Shown here: positions 1 to 10,884 of the stretch, in pieces
How positions within the stretch are numbered: position 1 is the stretch's first letter
Layout: every line of letters begins with the position of its first letter
Source of the DNA: Coniochaeta sp. PMI_546
Taxonomy: Eukaryota > Ascomycota > Sordariomycetes > Coniochaetales > Coniochaetaceae
DNA: 64,000 nt
Assembly: GCA_021432605.1 (NCBI GenBank)
Contig: MU271147.1
Coordinates: forward strand, 248,001-312,000
Reading direction: 5' to 3'
Translations under genes and position numbers: made by a program
The notes under the pieces: generated by a model
Database searches by the model: none
Seen by the model: only the letters and a program-made list of their open reading frames with translations
Told to the model about the DNA's origin: nothing

Positions 1-3000
1 TCAGCGAACGACCAAGGGGGCGTCGCCAGGGTTGCACACACTCACTTATCATATTTGGCTGGTTGTAGTCTTGAACCCTCCCTCATGCGAGACTACGCAT
101 ACACACTCTTCAGCCGCCGCTCACGACTGCAATACAAGGCTTTTGCAGTGGCCCGCAATCATCAAGAGCTAATCTCAGCATTGACAAGAGTCAAAACTTC
201 CCAACCATTTCGGTCGCAGAAGTCCCGAGCCCCAAACCTCGCATTTGTCTTCTGTGGCCAAGGAGCACAATGGCCGAAAATGGGTATGGAACTCTGCATA
301 TTTGAGCCATTCCGATGCAGCCTCAAGCATTCCATCGCCCTTCTCAAGACTATCACGCAAGAGCGAACCTTCGACCTGCTGGGGGCGCTGACAGAGGCGG
401 GCACCGAGGAAAACCCTTCGAGGCTCAACAATCCCATCTATGCTCAGCCTGCGACGACGGCCATTCAGATTGCCCTTGTGGATCTTATGACAGCATGTGG
501 CGTGAAAGCCAGCGCTGTGGTCGGCCATTCGTCTGGGGAGATTGCAGCGGCGTACGCGGCTGGTCTCATCTCCAAACTAGGAGCTCTGACAATAGCATAC
601 TTCCGTGGAAAGGTTGCGTCTCATGTTCAACTCAAGGGTAGCATGCTCGCCGTCAATCTCTCCGCTGCTATCGCCCAGAGTTATGTCGATACCGCCTGGA
701 AAGAGTCTGTGTGTGTCGCGTGTATCAACAGCCCCGAGTCCGTCACCCTGTCCGGTGACACCGACCATATCAGACGAATCCAGGAATCTCTTAACAATGA
801 CGGCATTGCCAACAAGCTCCTACTGGTCGAAACGGCCTATCATTCCCATCATATGCGGGCGGTCTCTCAAGAGTATCAGTTTTTGCTGACCATGTATCTT
901 CGGAAGTCGACCCCAGATTCCAATGGTCCAGCCATGTTCTCTTCAGTCACTGGTCAGCGCATATATCATACTGACTTGAGCCCAACTTACTGGGTCAACA
1001 ACATGGTCAGTCCAGTCGAGTTTGAGAAGGCCAGTTCAGCCATGATCAAGGCAGAGAAGGCAACTCGCCCAGATATCTTGCTCGAGCTCAGCCCTCACGG
1101 TGTCTTAGGGAAGGCTTTGAGCGAGACATTTGGCAGCAGTGGCACTGGTGAGAACAAGACAGTAATCCCGTACTATTCTGTCATGGACCGGAGAAAGGAT
1201 GGCGCCGTAACAGTCCTCAATGCTCTGGGCGAGCTTTGGGCCCGAGGACTTCCAATCAGGTTAGACTGGCTACATCAAGGTACATCAACAGAGAGGCCAA
1301 AGTGCTTGGTAAATCTCCCAACGTACCCCTGGGACCATTCCAGAACTTACTGGCATGAGTCACATCTGTCCAAAGCGCATCGTTTCCGCAAGTTTGGCTC
1401 GCACGACTTCCTTGGCGCCATGACGGCCGACTCGATCACTCCTCAAGAGCCGCGGTGGCGAGGATTCATCGACATTACGGAGAACCCCTGGATCGAGCAT
1501 CACAAAATTCAGAAGAAAATCATGTATCCCGCAGCTGGCATGGTTGTAATGGCAGTCGAAGCAGCTAAACAAGTCGTTGATGGAGCAGTTGACTCGCCTT
1601 CAGACATACTCGATTTCGAGATCTCGAACTTCAAGATCGAGGAACCGATGATCATTCCGGAAACTGAGGCTCGACTCGAGTACAACTTTAACGCCACGAA
1701 AATTGGGGAAAGTACCGCAGATCGCGTGACCCAGTGGCGCTACAGCTTCGCCATTTACTCGATCCAGGACACCAGCTCAGCGCCGCCCGTCCAGCATACT
1801 GTCAACGCGCGGGGGTTCTTCGCTGTGCGCTTCAAGCCCCGAGGACTAAGTGAGGCGAATGGATACACCAGAAAAAACGGCCTGGTCAATGAAGTGAAAG
1901 GGCTCCGAGCCAGCAGTGCCCCTGTCGACTTCGCCGACGGCATGAAGCCTCGAGAGTTCTACGAGCGGCTCAACATCATAGGTCTGAACTACGGCCGACT
2001 GTTCTGGAACATCACAGCGATGAGTGGTGCAAAAGTGGTTCCAGGCAATCAATCGACCAAGTACTGCTGGACTAAGGTCCAGATTCCGAACACTAAGGTG
2101 GTTATGCCGGAAGAGTACGAAACACCGGCCACAATCCACCCTGCAACTCTCGACGCCATGTTTCAATCCCTGTTCGGCCTTGGGGATGAACCCATGGTGC
2201 CCTACTTCATCGAGAGTATCCGCATCTCAGCGGATGTGCCGCAAGGAGCTGACACCCAATTTCTTGGTTATTCGGAAGCGAAGCGGAAGAATGCGCGCGA
2301 AGCAGTCTCGGACATAGTCATGTGGCAAGACGCCGATCGCCAACGACCGATTGTCAACATCCGCGGCCTCGGGGTCATCACCATGGCGACTTCCGGGAAG
2401 GCCATTCCTGACTTCCTTCCGGATCATCGAAACTTGTGTTCGCAGGTTGTCTGGAAGGAAGATTTCCACTTCGCCATGGACTTAGGCCATGGCCCGAGTC
2501 ATCACACCTTCGAGACGATGCTTCAGTCGATGGGCCACAGGTTCCCAGGTATGAGCGTCCTGCAAATTGGAGGAGAGCCGTCGGTTGCATCTAGCGTTCT
2601 CCGCGTTCTCGATTCAGATGCTACTCCTCGTCTGAGCAGCTATGTGATTATGGAAGAGCGAGAGGACGTCTTTCTCACTGCACTCGAAGAAACTGCGAAG
2701 GATCTCAGGCCGCTCGTGTTCTACGAACCGTTACTGGACAAGCACAACCCTACCGAGACTTTGAAGCAACAGAAGTTTGACATTGTTCTGGCAGACTCTC
2801 GGATGCGTATCGACCTCGGCGCTTTCTTGCAGGTCCTGAAGCCTACAGGCGTGATGGTGTTCACCCACGAAAGCCCGACCACTACCGGTCTATGTAGTCA
2901 TGATGAAATGCTCAGGGGCTACTTCAAGAGTGAGATGAACCAGAATGACTGGGTCCCTACCTCTTGGTACTCTTTGCCACAGGCTCATCCGGCCAAGATG

Positions 3001-5941
3001 GCCACCGAGACTGTGATAATTCTTGTACAAGAAGATTATGATGAGTTTGAACCCAAAGTCATGTCTACTGCGGCAGACCTAGAGTCTTGTCTGCAAACTA
3101 TAGCCGCCGGAATTTCGGTAAAGCGGATGAGTTTGAACAAGTTCCGCGAGTTGCTCCACAAAGAGGGATTCGAGTCTCTGAATGCCTACATCATCTCTCT
3201 ACTCGAGCTGGGCAACGTTAAAAGTTTTGTCTATGACATTGAGGCGGAGCACTACACGATAATTCAAGAGCTCTTCCAGAAAACGACCAAGGGCATCCTG
3301 TGGGTGACTGCTGGGGCCCAGATGGATACTCCGCTGCCAGCAAAGTCTCCTTTCTTCGGGTGGGCCAGGACGGTCCGCTCTGAGGAGCCTGACAAGCAGA
3401 TCGTCTGTCTGGACCTGGAGCTCATCAACCCCCACAAGCGAAAACGATCAGCAGAAGAAACTCCCGCCGACACAGGCATGAAAGACGACGTCACCAGGAT
3501 CTGTGACGTTTTCTTCCGCTCGTTTGCGTCAAACGTTCCTATTGCGGCGAGGGACGTCGACTTCGCGCACAGAGCCGGGCGTCTTTACGTAGCCCGCCTC
3601 GAGCCGCTGAAGGAGGTGAACGAGCTCATTGAAGACGGACCAGATCAGGTCAAAGTCGTCTACGAGGTGCCCTTCGATACGCGGAAACCCCTGAAGCTCG
3701 TACGAGGAGTTTCGGGCGGTTTTGCGGACGTCTACTTCAAGGAAGATCACGAACCCAGCCGTGAACTGCAACCTCACGAAGTACTGATTGACGTGCAAGA
3801 ATGTTGTGTCACTCCTGATGGCGTTGACGCTCTCTCTGAGGACCCTGGCAGAGCCGGCTACCGCACTGATGTCTGGGGAACAGTAGTGAAAGTGGGTGCA
3901 GAGGTTACGAACGTATCGGCAGGCCAATCTGCTCTCGCCATCGGCTGCCGAGCTTTGGCCACACGGGTCATTGTGGACCAGCGCTTCGTGTGGGAAGACC
4001 AGTTCCCTAACTCGGTATTCACACACTCGCCCACCTGTCTGATCGCCACGAGCTTCTGTCTTAGAGTGGTCAACAAAGGAGCAAAAGTTCTGATCCATGG
4101 CGCTACCGGTGCGTATGGTCAAGCCGCGATTCAAGTGGCGTGGCTCCGGGGAGCAGAAGTCTTCGCTGTCGTTTCGCATGAGGATCAGCGCAAAGCCCTG
4201 GTAGAGGGTGGGATCCTGAACAATAAGCACATTTTTGACGGCGATGCTACTCTTCCCGAACGAGTAGCCCGTGTTACGGGGTCCGTGGGCATGGACTACA
4301 TCTTCAACCCGACCGCTGACTATTGGGATGTGGACTTCGGTATGGTCCGCCCTTACGGCCAAGTTATCCTCCTGACGCATGCACAAGCCACTTCTTCTCC
4401 TCGGAACATTCCGAGCACTGGTTGTATTCAGCTGAAACTGTTTGACTTTTCTCCCCTGATGGACCACTGCCCGGAGCGAGTGGCCGAGCATTATGACATT
4501 GTCCACTACCTATCCAAGTGGAACATTCAGGAACCGGTGCTCAAGGAAATCTACCCATTTGGTGATGTCCGCACCGCTTTCAATGATATGAAGGCCAATC
4601 CCTGCTCTGGAGTGCGGATACTTCGCCGGGCAGGCAAGGAGAAGCTTCCCTTCGGGCGCATGCCGAGAGAAATGTATCCGGCACCACACGTGTCATGGGC
4701 AGTCACATACATCGTCGCTGGCGGCCTGGGAGGTCTCGGACTTGATGTCGTGAAATGGCTCATTGATCATGGAGCCCGTCACGTAATAATACTTTCACGT
4801 TCGCGTGATCATGGACAGGACACTAGGGAGTATCTCGAGGCTCTCCGGAAACCTGGCATTCGGATCAGTATCCGGGTGACGGACATCTGTTGCTGGGACT
4901 CCTGTTTGACGGCATTCAGGGAAATCAATAGCAAATATTCTGTCGGTGGTATTGTTCAGGCTGCTGCAGTACTAAAGGTACATTGCCTGGCACTTTTGAT
5001 ACTCATACTGATCAGCTTTCGCTAACACTCTGATTTCTCAGGACGGCATCTACCAAAACCTCACCTACGACGACTGGAAAGCTGTAACCCGAGTCAAGAC
5101 AGTTGGGTCGTACAATCTCCACAAGGCTAGCGAGACATTCTGCCCGGACCTCGACTTCTTCATCTTTCTGTCGAGCGCTGCCGGCATCATCGGTAACCCT
5201 GGGCAAGCCAACTACAACGCCGGCAACGCTTTCCAGGACGCGCTCGCACGGCACCGAAGCGCCCGCGGCCTACACTCTGTCTCGATTGATCTCGGCCCAG
5301 TGCTCGGAGCAGGGATGGTAGCCCAAGACGAGGCACTGTGGGACCAGCTCCGCGCCGGCGGCTTCATCGGCGTCAGGCTCGAGGACTTCCACACCGTGCT
5401 TGAACGAGCCGTCGCCAAACCTGCGCTTAAACCCACCTGTGCAAACCCGAAGCCAGACTCAACTGCGCAGGCACCCAAAGTTTTCACCTGCCCGCCACAG
5501 GTAGTGATGGGCGTCGGCACGGGGGGTTTGGTCGCGCAGAACAAGACTACCAACCCCTTCTGGACGCGGACCCCTCTCTTCTCTTACCTCAACCGCGTCG
5601 ATGTACGCCCTGGCTCGGCGGCCTCTTCCTCGGAAGCCGACAATGGTCCGACAGCAAGCCTGAAGCCCGCGCTCAAGGCAGCCAGCAGCCGCACCGAAGC
5701 GGCCAATCTACTCTTACCGTACTTTGTGCGGGCTCTCGGCGAGGTGATGGGCAAGAATCACGCCGAGATTGATCCGGACTCGCTTCTTGACGATCACGGT
5801 CCCGACTCGCTACGCATGAAGGAGATACTGGACTGGTTATACAGTGCCACAGGGGTCAAGGTTTCTGGTATCAACCAGATGCTAATTCGGAGTATCTGTG
5901 CGCAGGTTTGTGAGCTAGGAGGGTTTGGAGGCGAAGACTGA
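1..5941 (+). CDS. Highly reducing type I polyketide synthase, 5'-truncated by window edge
   Basis: Iterative PKS that would build a reduced polyketide chain in the cytosol. The frame is open from base 1 and begins in the post-KS linker, so the KS domain lies outside the window. Exons are 1-4977 and 5042-5941, with a 64-nt intron that keeps phase 0; the visible part is 1958 residues. Domains in visible numbering: AT about 80-390 (GHSSGE, active Ser 177; His at 281), DH about 465-770 (HxxxKxxxxP near 500, HPATLD near 713), a degenerate methyltransferase-like stretch about 800-1010, ER about 1215-1545 (HGATGAYG), KR about 1565-1750 (GGLGGLG, SSAAG, Tyr 1717), and a C-terminal ACP with phosphopantetheine Ser 1915 in PDSL. 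There is no thioesterase or reductase after the ACP, as usual for this class. The partner release enzyme, if any, is not seen to the right. The class is secure; the product cannot be predicted. Confidence 0.96.
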
Positions 5942-6289
5942 GCAATTCACTGTGTTTCTCTTGGGGAAGATTGTCGCCGGGGTTGATGAAAGCAGTTTCT
6001 CTTGTAGTTGTTTAGATTCGGTATGATGATGAGTAGACCGACATCCACAATCCTAAAGACGAATACCCTAAGCCTAGTTTGACGCAGAAAACTGCAGTGT
6101 GACCGGCGGATCGTAAAGACCCCATGCAGACATAAACAGATTGCTTGACGCTGGTTCCTGTCTCCTCTTTGACTGAAGTATGAGTTTGGTTTGTACCTTT
6201 AGCATTTTATCATGCATTTATGCTCTAGTAATAGTTACAATCAAAACAAGGACCGGTATACGTACCTAGGACTGATAAAACTTCTCTTG

Positions 6290-6319
6290 AATGGTAACCG
6301 AAAGAATGGTGACCGAGAG
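6290..6319. repeat. Imperfect 15-bp tandem duplication
   Basis: Two adjacent 15-bp units of the form AATGGTRACCGARAG (6290-6304 and 6305-6319) differ at two positions. No function is evident; this looks like a local slippage duplication in intergenic DNA. Confidence 0.7.
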
Positions 6320-7321
6320 TTCAAAAACTTCAAACGCTTTCTCTTTCTCGACCTTGGCAGGAGATCTCCTTACCTCCTTGCCACGACTCAAGACCATCAT
6401 TCTCTCTATCAGTTATCAGTAATTAACGTAATCACGCCGGAGCAGTGCGGAAGACGGAGAACAACACTTCCAGTAAGCTTTTCGACAAATGCAACGCCAG
6501 ATCGACGGGCTCCTAGGGCCATGCCACTGGAGTTACAACAAGGTAAGTAGAAAGTGCTCGAGGGAAGGAAAATTTAGGATGCTAAAACGCTGGCAGTAGA
6601 ACGATCATGTAAGACAGACTTGATCTCGAATTTCGACTCGAGCCAGAAACTGAGCAGCTCAATTAATACAAGATCAAGGTGAGCATTCCAGGAGATGAAG
6701 CAAGGGTGACATTCTGAGTTCAGCGTCAAGCCTACTTGATCTACATGCAAGAGAAGCACCAGAGTCAAGTCACCCAACGCCTGTCACCTAAGTGTCACGG
6801 CACCAAACCCCAACCCAAACCGACTCCTGGTGAGATACGAGTTTCGCCATCTTTAAATATTCTGATCATGCCTATCTTTCTCCTCGTCCATTCAACTCAG
6901 ATCATCTGCCCTCAAGTCAATCGGACAAGTAAGTAGAGTCCAGGAGTAAATGCTCATCTCGACAGTTGACGACGACACTAGAAGACATCCTGCTCAAGAG
7001 GTCGATTGTTTGTCGAAGTAGGATACCTAGGTAATCATGTCTGGTAAACATTTTCGAGATCAGCGCCCGAACAGGTGATGGGCAAGTGCTTGGAGACTCT
7101 TTCTCTCTTTAAAATCGTAGATCTGGCTCAATAGAATGCTACTATTGTTTAGGAATCCTCCTAATGCGAAGGCCCCTTTAATTGTCATGTAAAACGTCCC
7201 TCTAGCACAATAGCCAGCCCTCTCCATAAGAAACAATAGGATTCACAGTTCTTCCCATAAACGTTCTCATAAACGAAATCTCTATTGTCGCTTGGAAGCC
7301 ATTGCAAGACTGGAGACCACT

Positions 7322-7329
7322 TATAAATA
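7322..7329 (+). promoter_or_regulatory. TATA-like box of the 7377/7466 transcript
   Basis: TATAAATA lies 48 bases before the first downstream ATG at 7377. That spacing predicts a very short leader and transcription starting at about 7350. The assignment is by motif and position only. Confidence 0.45.
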
Positions 7330-7376
7330 CTCCTCCCTACGATAGGATTCACAAGATTCTTTCTGAATTCACCACC

Positions 7377-7469
7377 ATGTCGATGACGATCAATCAATCC
7401 ATCATCCTTATCGACATCGACGCCAACAACAAAAGCATTCACGAACTGTACCACAGCCTGTCATCATGA
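7377..7469 (+). CDS. Upstream ORF of 30 codons overlapping the next start (ATGA)
   Basis: A 30-residue ORF starts at the first ATG after the TATA-like box, in strong context (CACCACCATG). Its codons prefer C at the third position, like real coding DNA here (for example a run of ATC GAC ATC GAC GCC AAC AAC). Its stop TGA at 7467-7469 overlaps the ATG at 7466-7468 of the downstream 207-codon ORF. The peptide (MSMTINQSII...) has no family I recognise. It could be a regulatory uORF, the first cistron of a two-cistron message, or the true N-terminus of a protein whose frame connection I cannot see; no intron joins the two frames. Confidence 0.4.
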   Translation: MSMTINQSIILIDIDANNKSIHELYHSLSS

Positions 7470-8089
7470 ATGTCAACATTGCACAGACATACGGGGAGGA
7501 CGACTACGCAGGCGCCCACATCACCTGCGCCCCTATGGACATCGACGATGACCAAGTCGATATCCTCACCTATTTCCTCACCACCTTCACCTTCACCAAC
7601 AACTCCCAGTCCGACGAAATGGACTTCGAGTATGACCAGGTCGACAGCATTGACATCGACCAACGCTCGGGAAGCTCGCAGAAGCAGCAGCAGCAGCCAG
7701 GCCATCAGGGGCCATCCACCACCCCACACAGACCACTCAAGAGGAAGAACGAAGAGCCTCACGGCGACGCCACGGTCCCCATCGGCCTGCCGCCGGCAGA
7801 AGACTCCTACTTCGAAATCCCAAACACCAGCGCAATCATCTACGCCCACATGAAGAGGTGCACGGCCCGGGCAGAGGGCGCGATGCGGTCCAAGGCGACG
7901 CGGACCATGGGCGAGCAACCCACCACGCACCGCCTGAAGTCGGACAACCACCTCCTCCCCTCCACCAAGTCCGGGGTGGCGACCCTGCTCGTCCGCGTCT
8001 TCTGGGAGGCGACGGAGGTCACGGAGCGGAAGCGGGTGATGCTGTCCCGGAACACCGACCCGGACTGCCATATGTACGACTGCCACTAG
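7466..8089 (+). CDS. Hypothetical protein, 207 aa, acidic N-terminus and poly-Q tract
   Basis: A single uninterrupted ORF of 207 residues. Residues 1-65 are acidic (DIDDDQVDIL, DEMDFEYDQVDSIDID). A QKQQQQ tract and a proline/basic linker (PLKRKNEE) follow, then a more ordered C-terminal half (about 110-195) with alternating hydrophobic residues (GVATLLVRVFWEATEV). No known domain was recognised and no signal peptide or membrane segment is present. Third positions are mostly C or G, which supports real coding. The ATG has weak context and overlaps the end of the upstream ORF, so its translation may depend on reinitiation or leaky scanning. It sits between the PKS and a housekeeping block; membership of a PKS cluster cannot be judged from sequence. 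Confidence 0.55.
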   Translation: MNVNIAQTYGEDDYAGAHITCAPMDIDDDQVDILTYFLTTFTFTNNSQSDEMDFEYDQVDSIDIDQRSGSSQKQQQQPGHQGPSTTPHRPLKRKNEEPHGDATVPIGLPPAEDSYFEIPNTSAIIYAHMKRCTARAEGAMRSKATRTMGEQPTTHRLKSDNHLLPSTKSGVATLLVRVFWEATEVTERKRVMLSRNTDPDCHMYDCH

Positions 8090-9097
8090 GCGACGCCTGA
8101 CAACGGACAAGGGGCGATGTGTCTCCCACACCCTCTCTCGAGAACGTTCCTGTCGTTGTTAGCGGTGCGAAAGAGCGGGAGCTGGGGAAGCGGGCATGTT
8201 GTGTGAGGGAGGCGAGTTGATGAGAGTATTGTTTGGTGGCGTGACGGTTTTGCAAAAGGGTTGAGGCTGGATTTTGTTTTAACGAAGTCGATCCATGTTT
8301 TGGAATGGATGTAACTAGAATAATGATGATGACGACGACGACGACGATGTTAATATGAGGATGGCCAGCAGGCGTTGTTTACGAGTCACCCAGAGTTAAA
8401 CGTGTTTGTTTGTGAGGAGCGATCTGCCCCGTGGTTCGAAGTCAGCAGAACGTGCGATACACTTGTATAGGACATCTTGCTTCCCTTGCCTGGAAGTGTT
8501 CCAGGCAGAAGGCATCAGGGTTTGAACGAGATTGTCAGTTCATCAGTGCCATTCCTGCCGTGGTGTAATGTTACATTGTAGCCTCATCGCTGTCGTGATA
8601 ATTTACTTCAAGGGCCCTTAGGTAAGGCAGATGTGAATTTGCGGGGCGAGCACACAGCATAAGTAGGCAAATCTCGTGACTAAGCAGTCCATGACGTCGT
8701 GTTATTCGCTATTCGCATAGCGCCTTGCGGCTTTCGTAGCGGCGGTTTTGGCTGCCGGCAGCGGACTTGGCAATCCCTAAGGGTAGCAAACGGATAGCTG
8801 TCGACCGAAATCAGCGGGCAATCTTTTTCAAGTTCCCTTGGGTCTTTTGCTGCGATTCCTTGGACACTCCTTGAGACTTGTGGTAAAGGCTTTTCTTTGG
8901 AAACAGGCGTTGAACTTGCGATAGGCTTCGTACCAATCACTACCTGTTGTCAAGGTCTTCTGTCATCATCACTTACGTGTTCGTCCACCACCCACGGTAA
9001 TACAGCGAAAGTCTCTTGGGCGTAGTGCCCAAGAACTGTCAAGGGGCCGGCAGAACCTATTCCATCACAAGGTCTGACATAGACGGGAACGTTTGCA
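8090..9097. other. Intergenic region
   Basis: No supported gene. It contains a short trinucleotide microsatellite of ATG/ACG units at about 8321-8349 and the promoter of the Mpv17-family gene, without an obvious TATA box. Confidence 0.55.
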
Positions 9098-9884
9098 ATG
9101 GCTCTCCCTCCCATAGTCCAGGTCACTCTCCAGAGCTCCGTCACCGGTGCTGTGTCCAACATCCTGGCGCAAGTCATCACAGCTCACCAGAACAACGTAA
9201 GCAAACCCCTTAGCAGTGATCGAGCGCCAGCACTAACACCCATTCCAGACGCCATTTACCATCGACTGGGTTCCCGTCTTCCAGTTCTTCCTCTTCGCCA
9301 TCGTCAGCACGCCACCAAACTTCTTATGGTGCGTTGCTCCGAGCCCGGCGCTCGCCTCACCTAGACACTCCGCGTAGTTCTAACGTCCCAACAGGCAGGA
9401 ATTCATGGAGCAGACCTTCCCCTCCGCGCACCCAGAACCAACCAACGACGCCATCGCAGCAGCAGCCGCCAACGACGACAAGGCGCTCGACACGGCGCCC
9501 GCCCTGGTGGAGCCCAAGCTCAACATCCGCAACACCGTCATCAAGACGCTGCTGGACCAGACGGTCGGCGCGGCCGTCAACACCGTCATGTACTCCATGT
9601 TCATGCACCCGCTGCGGGCCGCCATGGCGCACCACATGCCGGGGTATGAGTTCGTGTATGCCGGCGGCAAGGGGATTTTCGATTATGGCGCGGTCGACTG
9701 GGAGCATGCCGTGGCTACGAGCAAGGCCGAGTTCTGGCCTCTGATCAAGGCTAGCTGGGCGTTCTGGCCGTTTGTCAGTGTGCTCAACTTTGCTGTTATC
9801 AAGGACGTGCCGACGCGCAGCTTGGTTGGCAATCTGGCTGGCGTGGCTTGGGGGGTTTATGTGAGTCTGTTTGCTTCTCACTGA
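9098..9884 (+). CDS. Mpv17/PMP22 family membrane protein
   Basis: Small multi-pass protein of the Mpv17/PXMP2/PMP22 family, located in peroxisomal or mitochondrial inner membranes in characterised members. Exons are 9098-9196, 9249-9328 and 9395-9884. The introns are 52 and 66 nt; the first keeps phase 0 and the second splits the TGG codon in FLWQEFMEQ. The product is 222 residues, normal for the family. Family signatures seen are the W-x2-F-M-E-x2-F-P stretch at exon 3's start, the conserved aromatic block KASWAFWPFVSVLNF, then VPTRSLVGNLAGVAWGVYVS at the C-terminus. A short Ala/Asp-rich insertion (about 72-95) separates the N-terminal helices from the body, as in several filamentous fungi. 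A GTGAGT string in the final codons could be misread as a donor, but the family ending supports the TGA at 9882-9884. Confidence 0.88.
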
Positions 9885-10884
9885 TTTGAGGGTTTCCGTT
9901 GGTGTATATCGTTTGCATGCCTTTCGCGGGCCGGTGGTGAGCAACCGATGTGGAGCAACAGCTCGCTGTCGGCTCGGAAGGGGGATATGTGCTGGAAAAT
10001 AGATGCATAGAGATGTGACGGCCCTACCCGAAGCGAGGTACGACCGAGGACAATGCTATTCATACTAGCAGGGTGATATGTGAGAAATGTGGATACGACG
10101 GTTGAGGGCAAGGGTTCGAGCAATGTTCTCATACAGTGATGATACTGCCTTCCCCAAGGTCGGTTCAAGGGGTAGATAACTACGCATGCAGACATCCTAA
10201 TGTGGACAATGCCGTACATACACCCGTACCGACGTCAACCGGCCTGCATCAAACAGGCAAGAGGAGTTGTTATCCGCCTCGAACAAGGAGCTGATGAGTG
10301 ATCTGTATCACGTGCTCCCAACTACTATGGTGATCTTGACCGGTTCTATCACAGTAGAACTCCCCGGCATCTGTATCAACCTCAGGATGGAGGAGCTCTC
10401 CTTGATTTAGGCACTGTTTATAACGTTTCCGCTCTCTACTATGTAACGGCATGTGACTCACTTCCCTTTTAGGAGCTGCCTGTGGACGGGCTAGAGAAAG
10501 CGCAGTACTGGCCTAGCAGCTCAAACGTGAACTCAAACCGTTAGCCCACTGCGCATAAGTCGATTCGAGTAGATTCGGGCAGATTCCTCCAGCTTTAGAG
10601 CATCCACGCCGTGATACAGCTCGAGAGGATACATGGTATAGCTACACAATTTCATTACTGTATGCATAAATGCATACACAGATGGCGTCATATTCAAGGT
10701 CACGTGATGCCTCCCTTTGTCGGCGCGACTTGTGGGTTTGAATGGCGACGGCTAATGGAGGGGTTGACTCAGTGCTCCCGCGTCGCAGAAAAAGTGCCCC
10801 TCTGACTCCTTTGAAGCGTCGAGGACTTGACCGTAACAACATCCACCAACACCGATTGAAGCCAATGATACCGATATAACAGTC
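9885..10884. other. Intergenic region
   Basis: No supported gene on either strand and no notable repeat. It should hold the 3' end of the Mpv17-family gene and the promoter of the methionyl-tRNA synthetase gene. Confidence 0.55.

Larger units (their letters stand above)
5942..7376. other. Intergenic region between PKS and small hypothetical gene
   Basis: There is no convincing coding sequence on either strand. The PKS 3' UTR should lie in the first few hundred bases. The right end carries a TATA-like box and the short leader of the next gene. It contains one imperfect 15-bp tandem duplication (6290-6319). Several GTAAGT strings occur (near 6542 and 6928), but they have no coding continuity around them. 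Confidence 0.6.

Noticed and set aside
3529-4506. 325-codon frame on the minus strand opposite the PKS ER domain
   Set aside because: It is a shadow of the well-supported PKS frame on the plus strand, with no motif of its own and poor codon choice.
7439-8131. 230-codon minus-strand frame opposite the 207-aa hypothetical gene
   Set aside because: Val/Arg/Gly-rich complement with no starts in good context; the plus frame has the better codon use.
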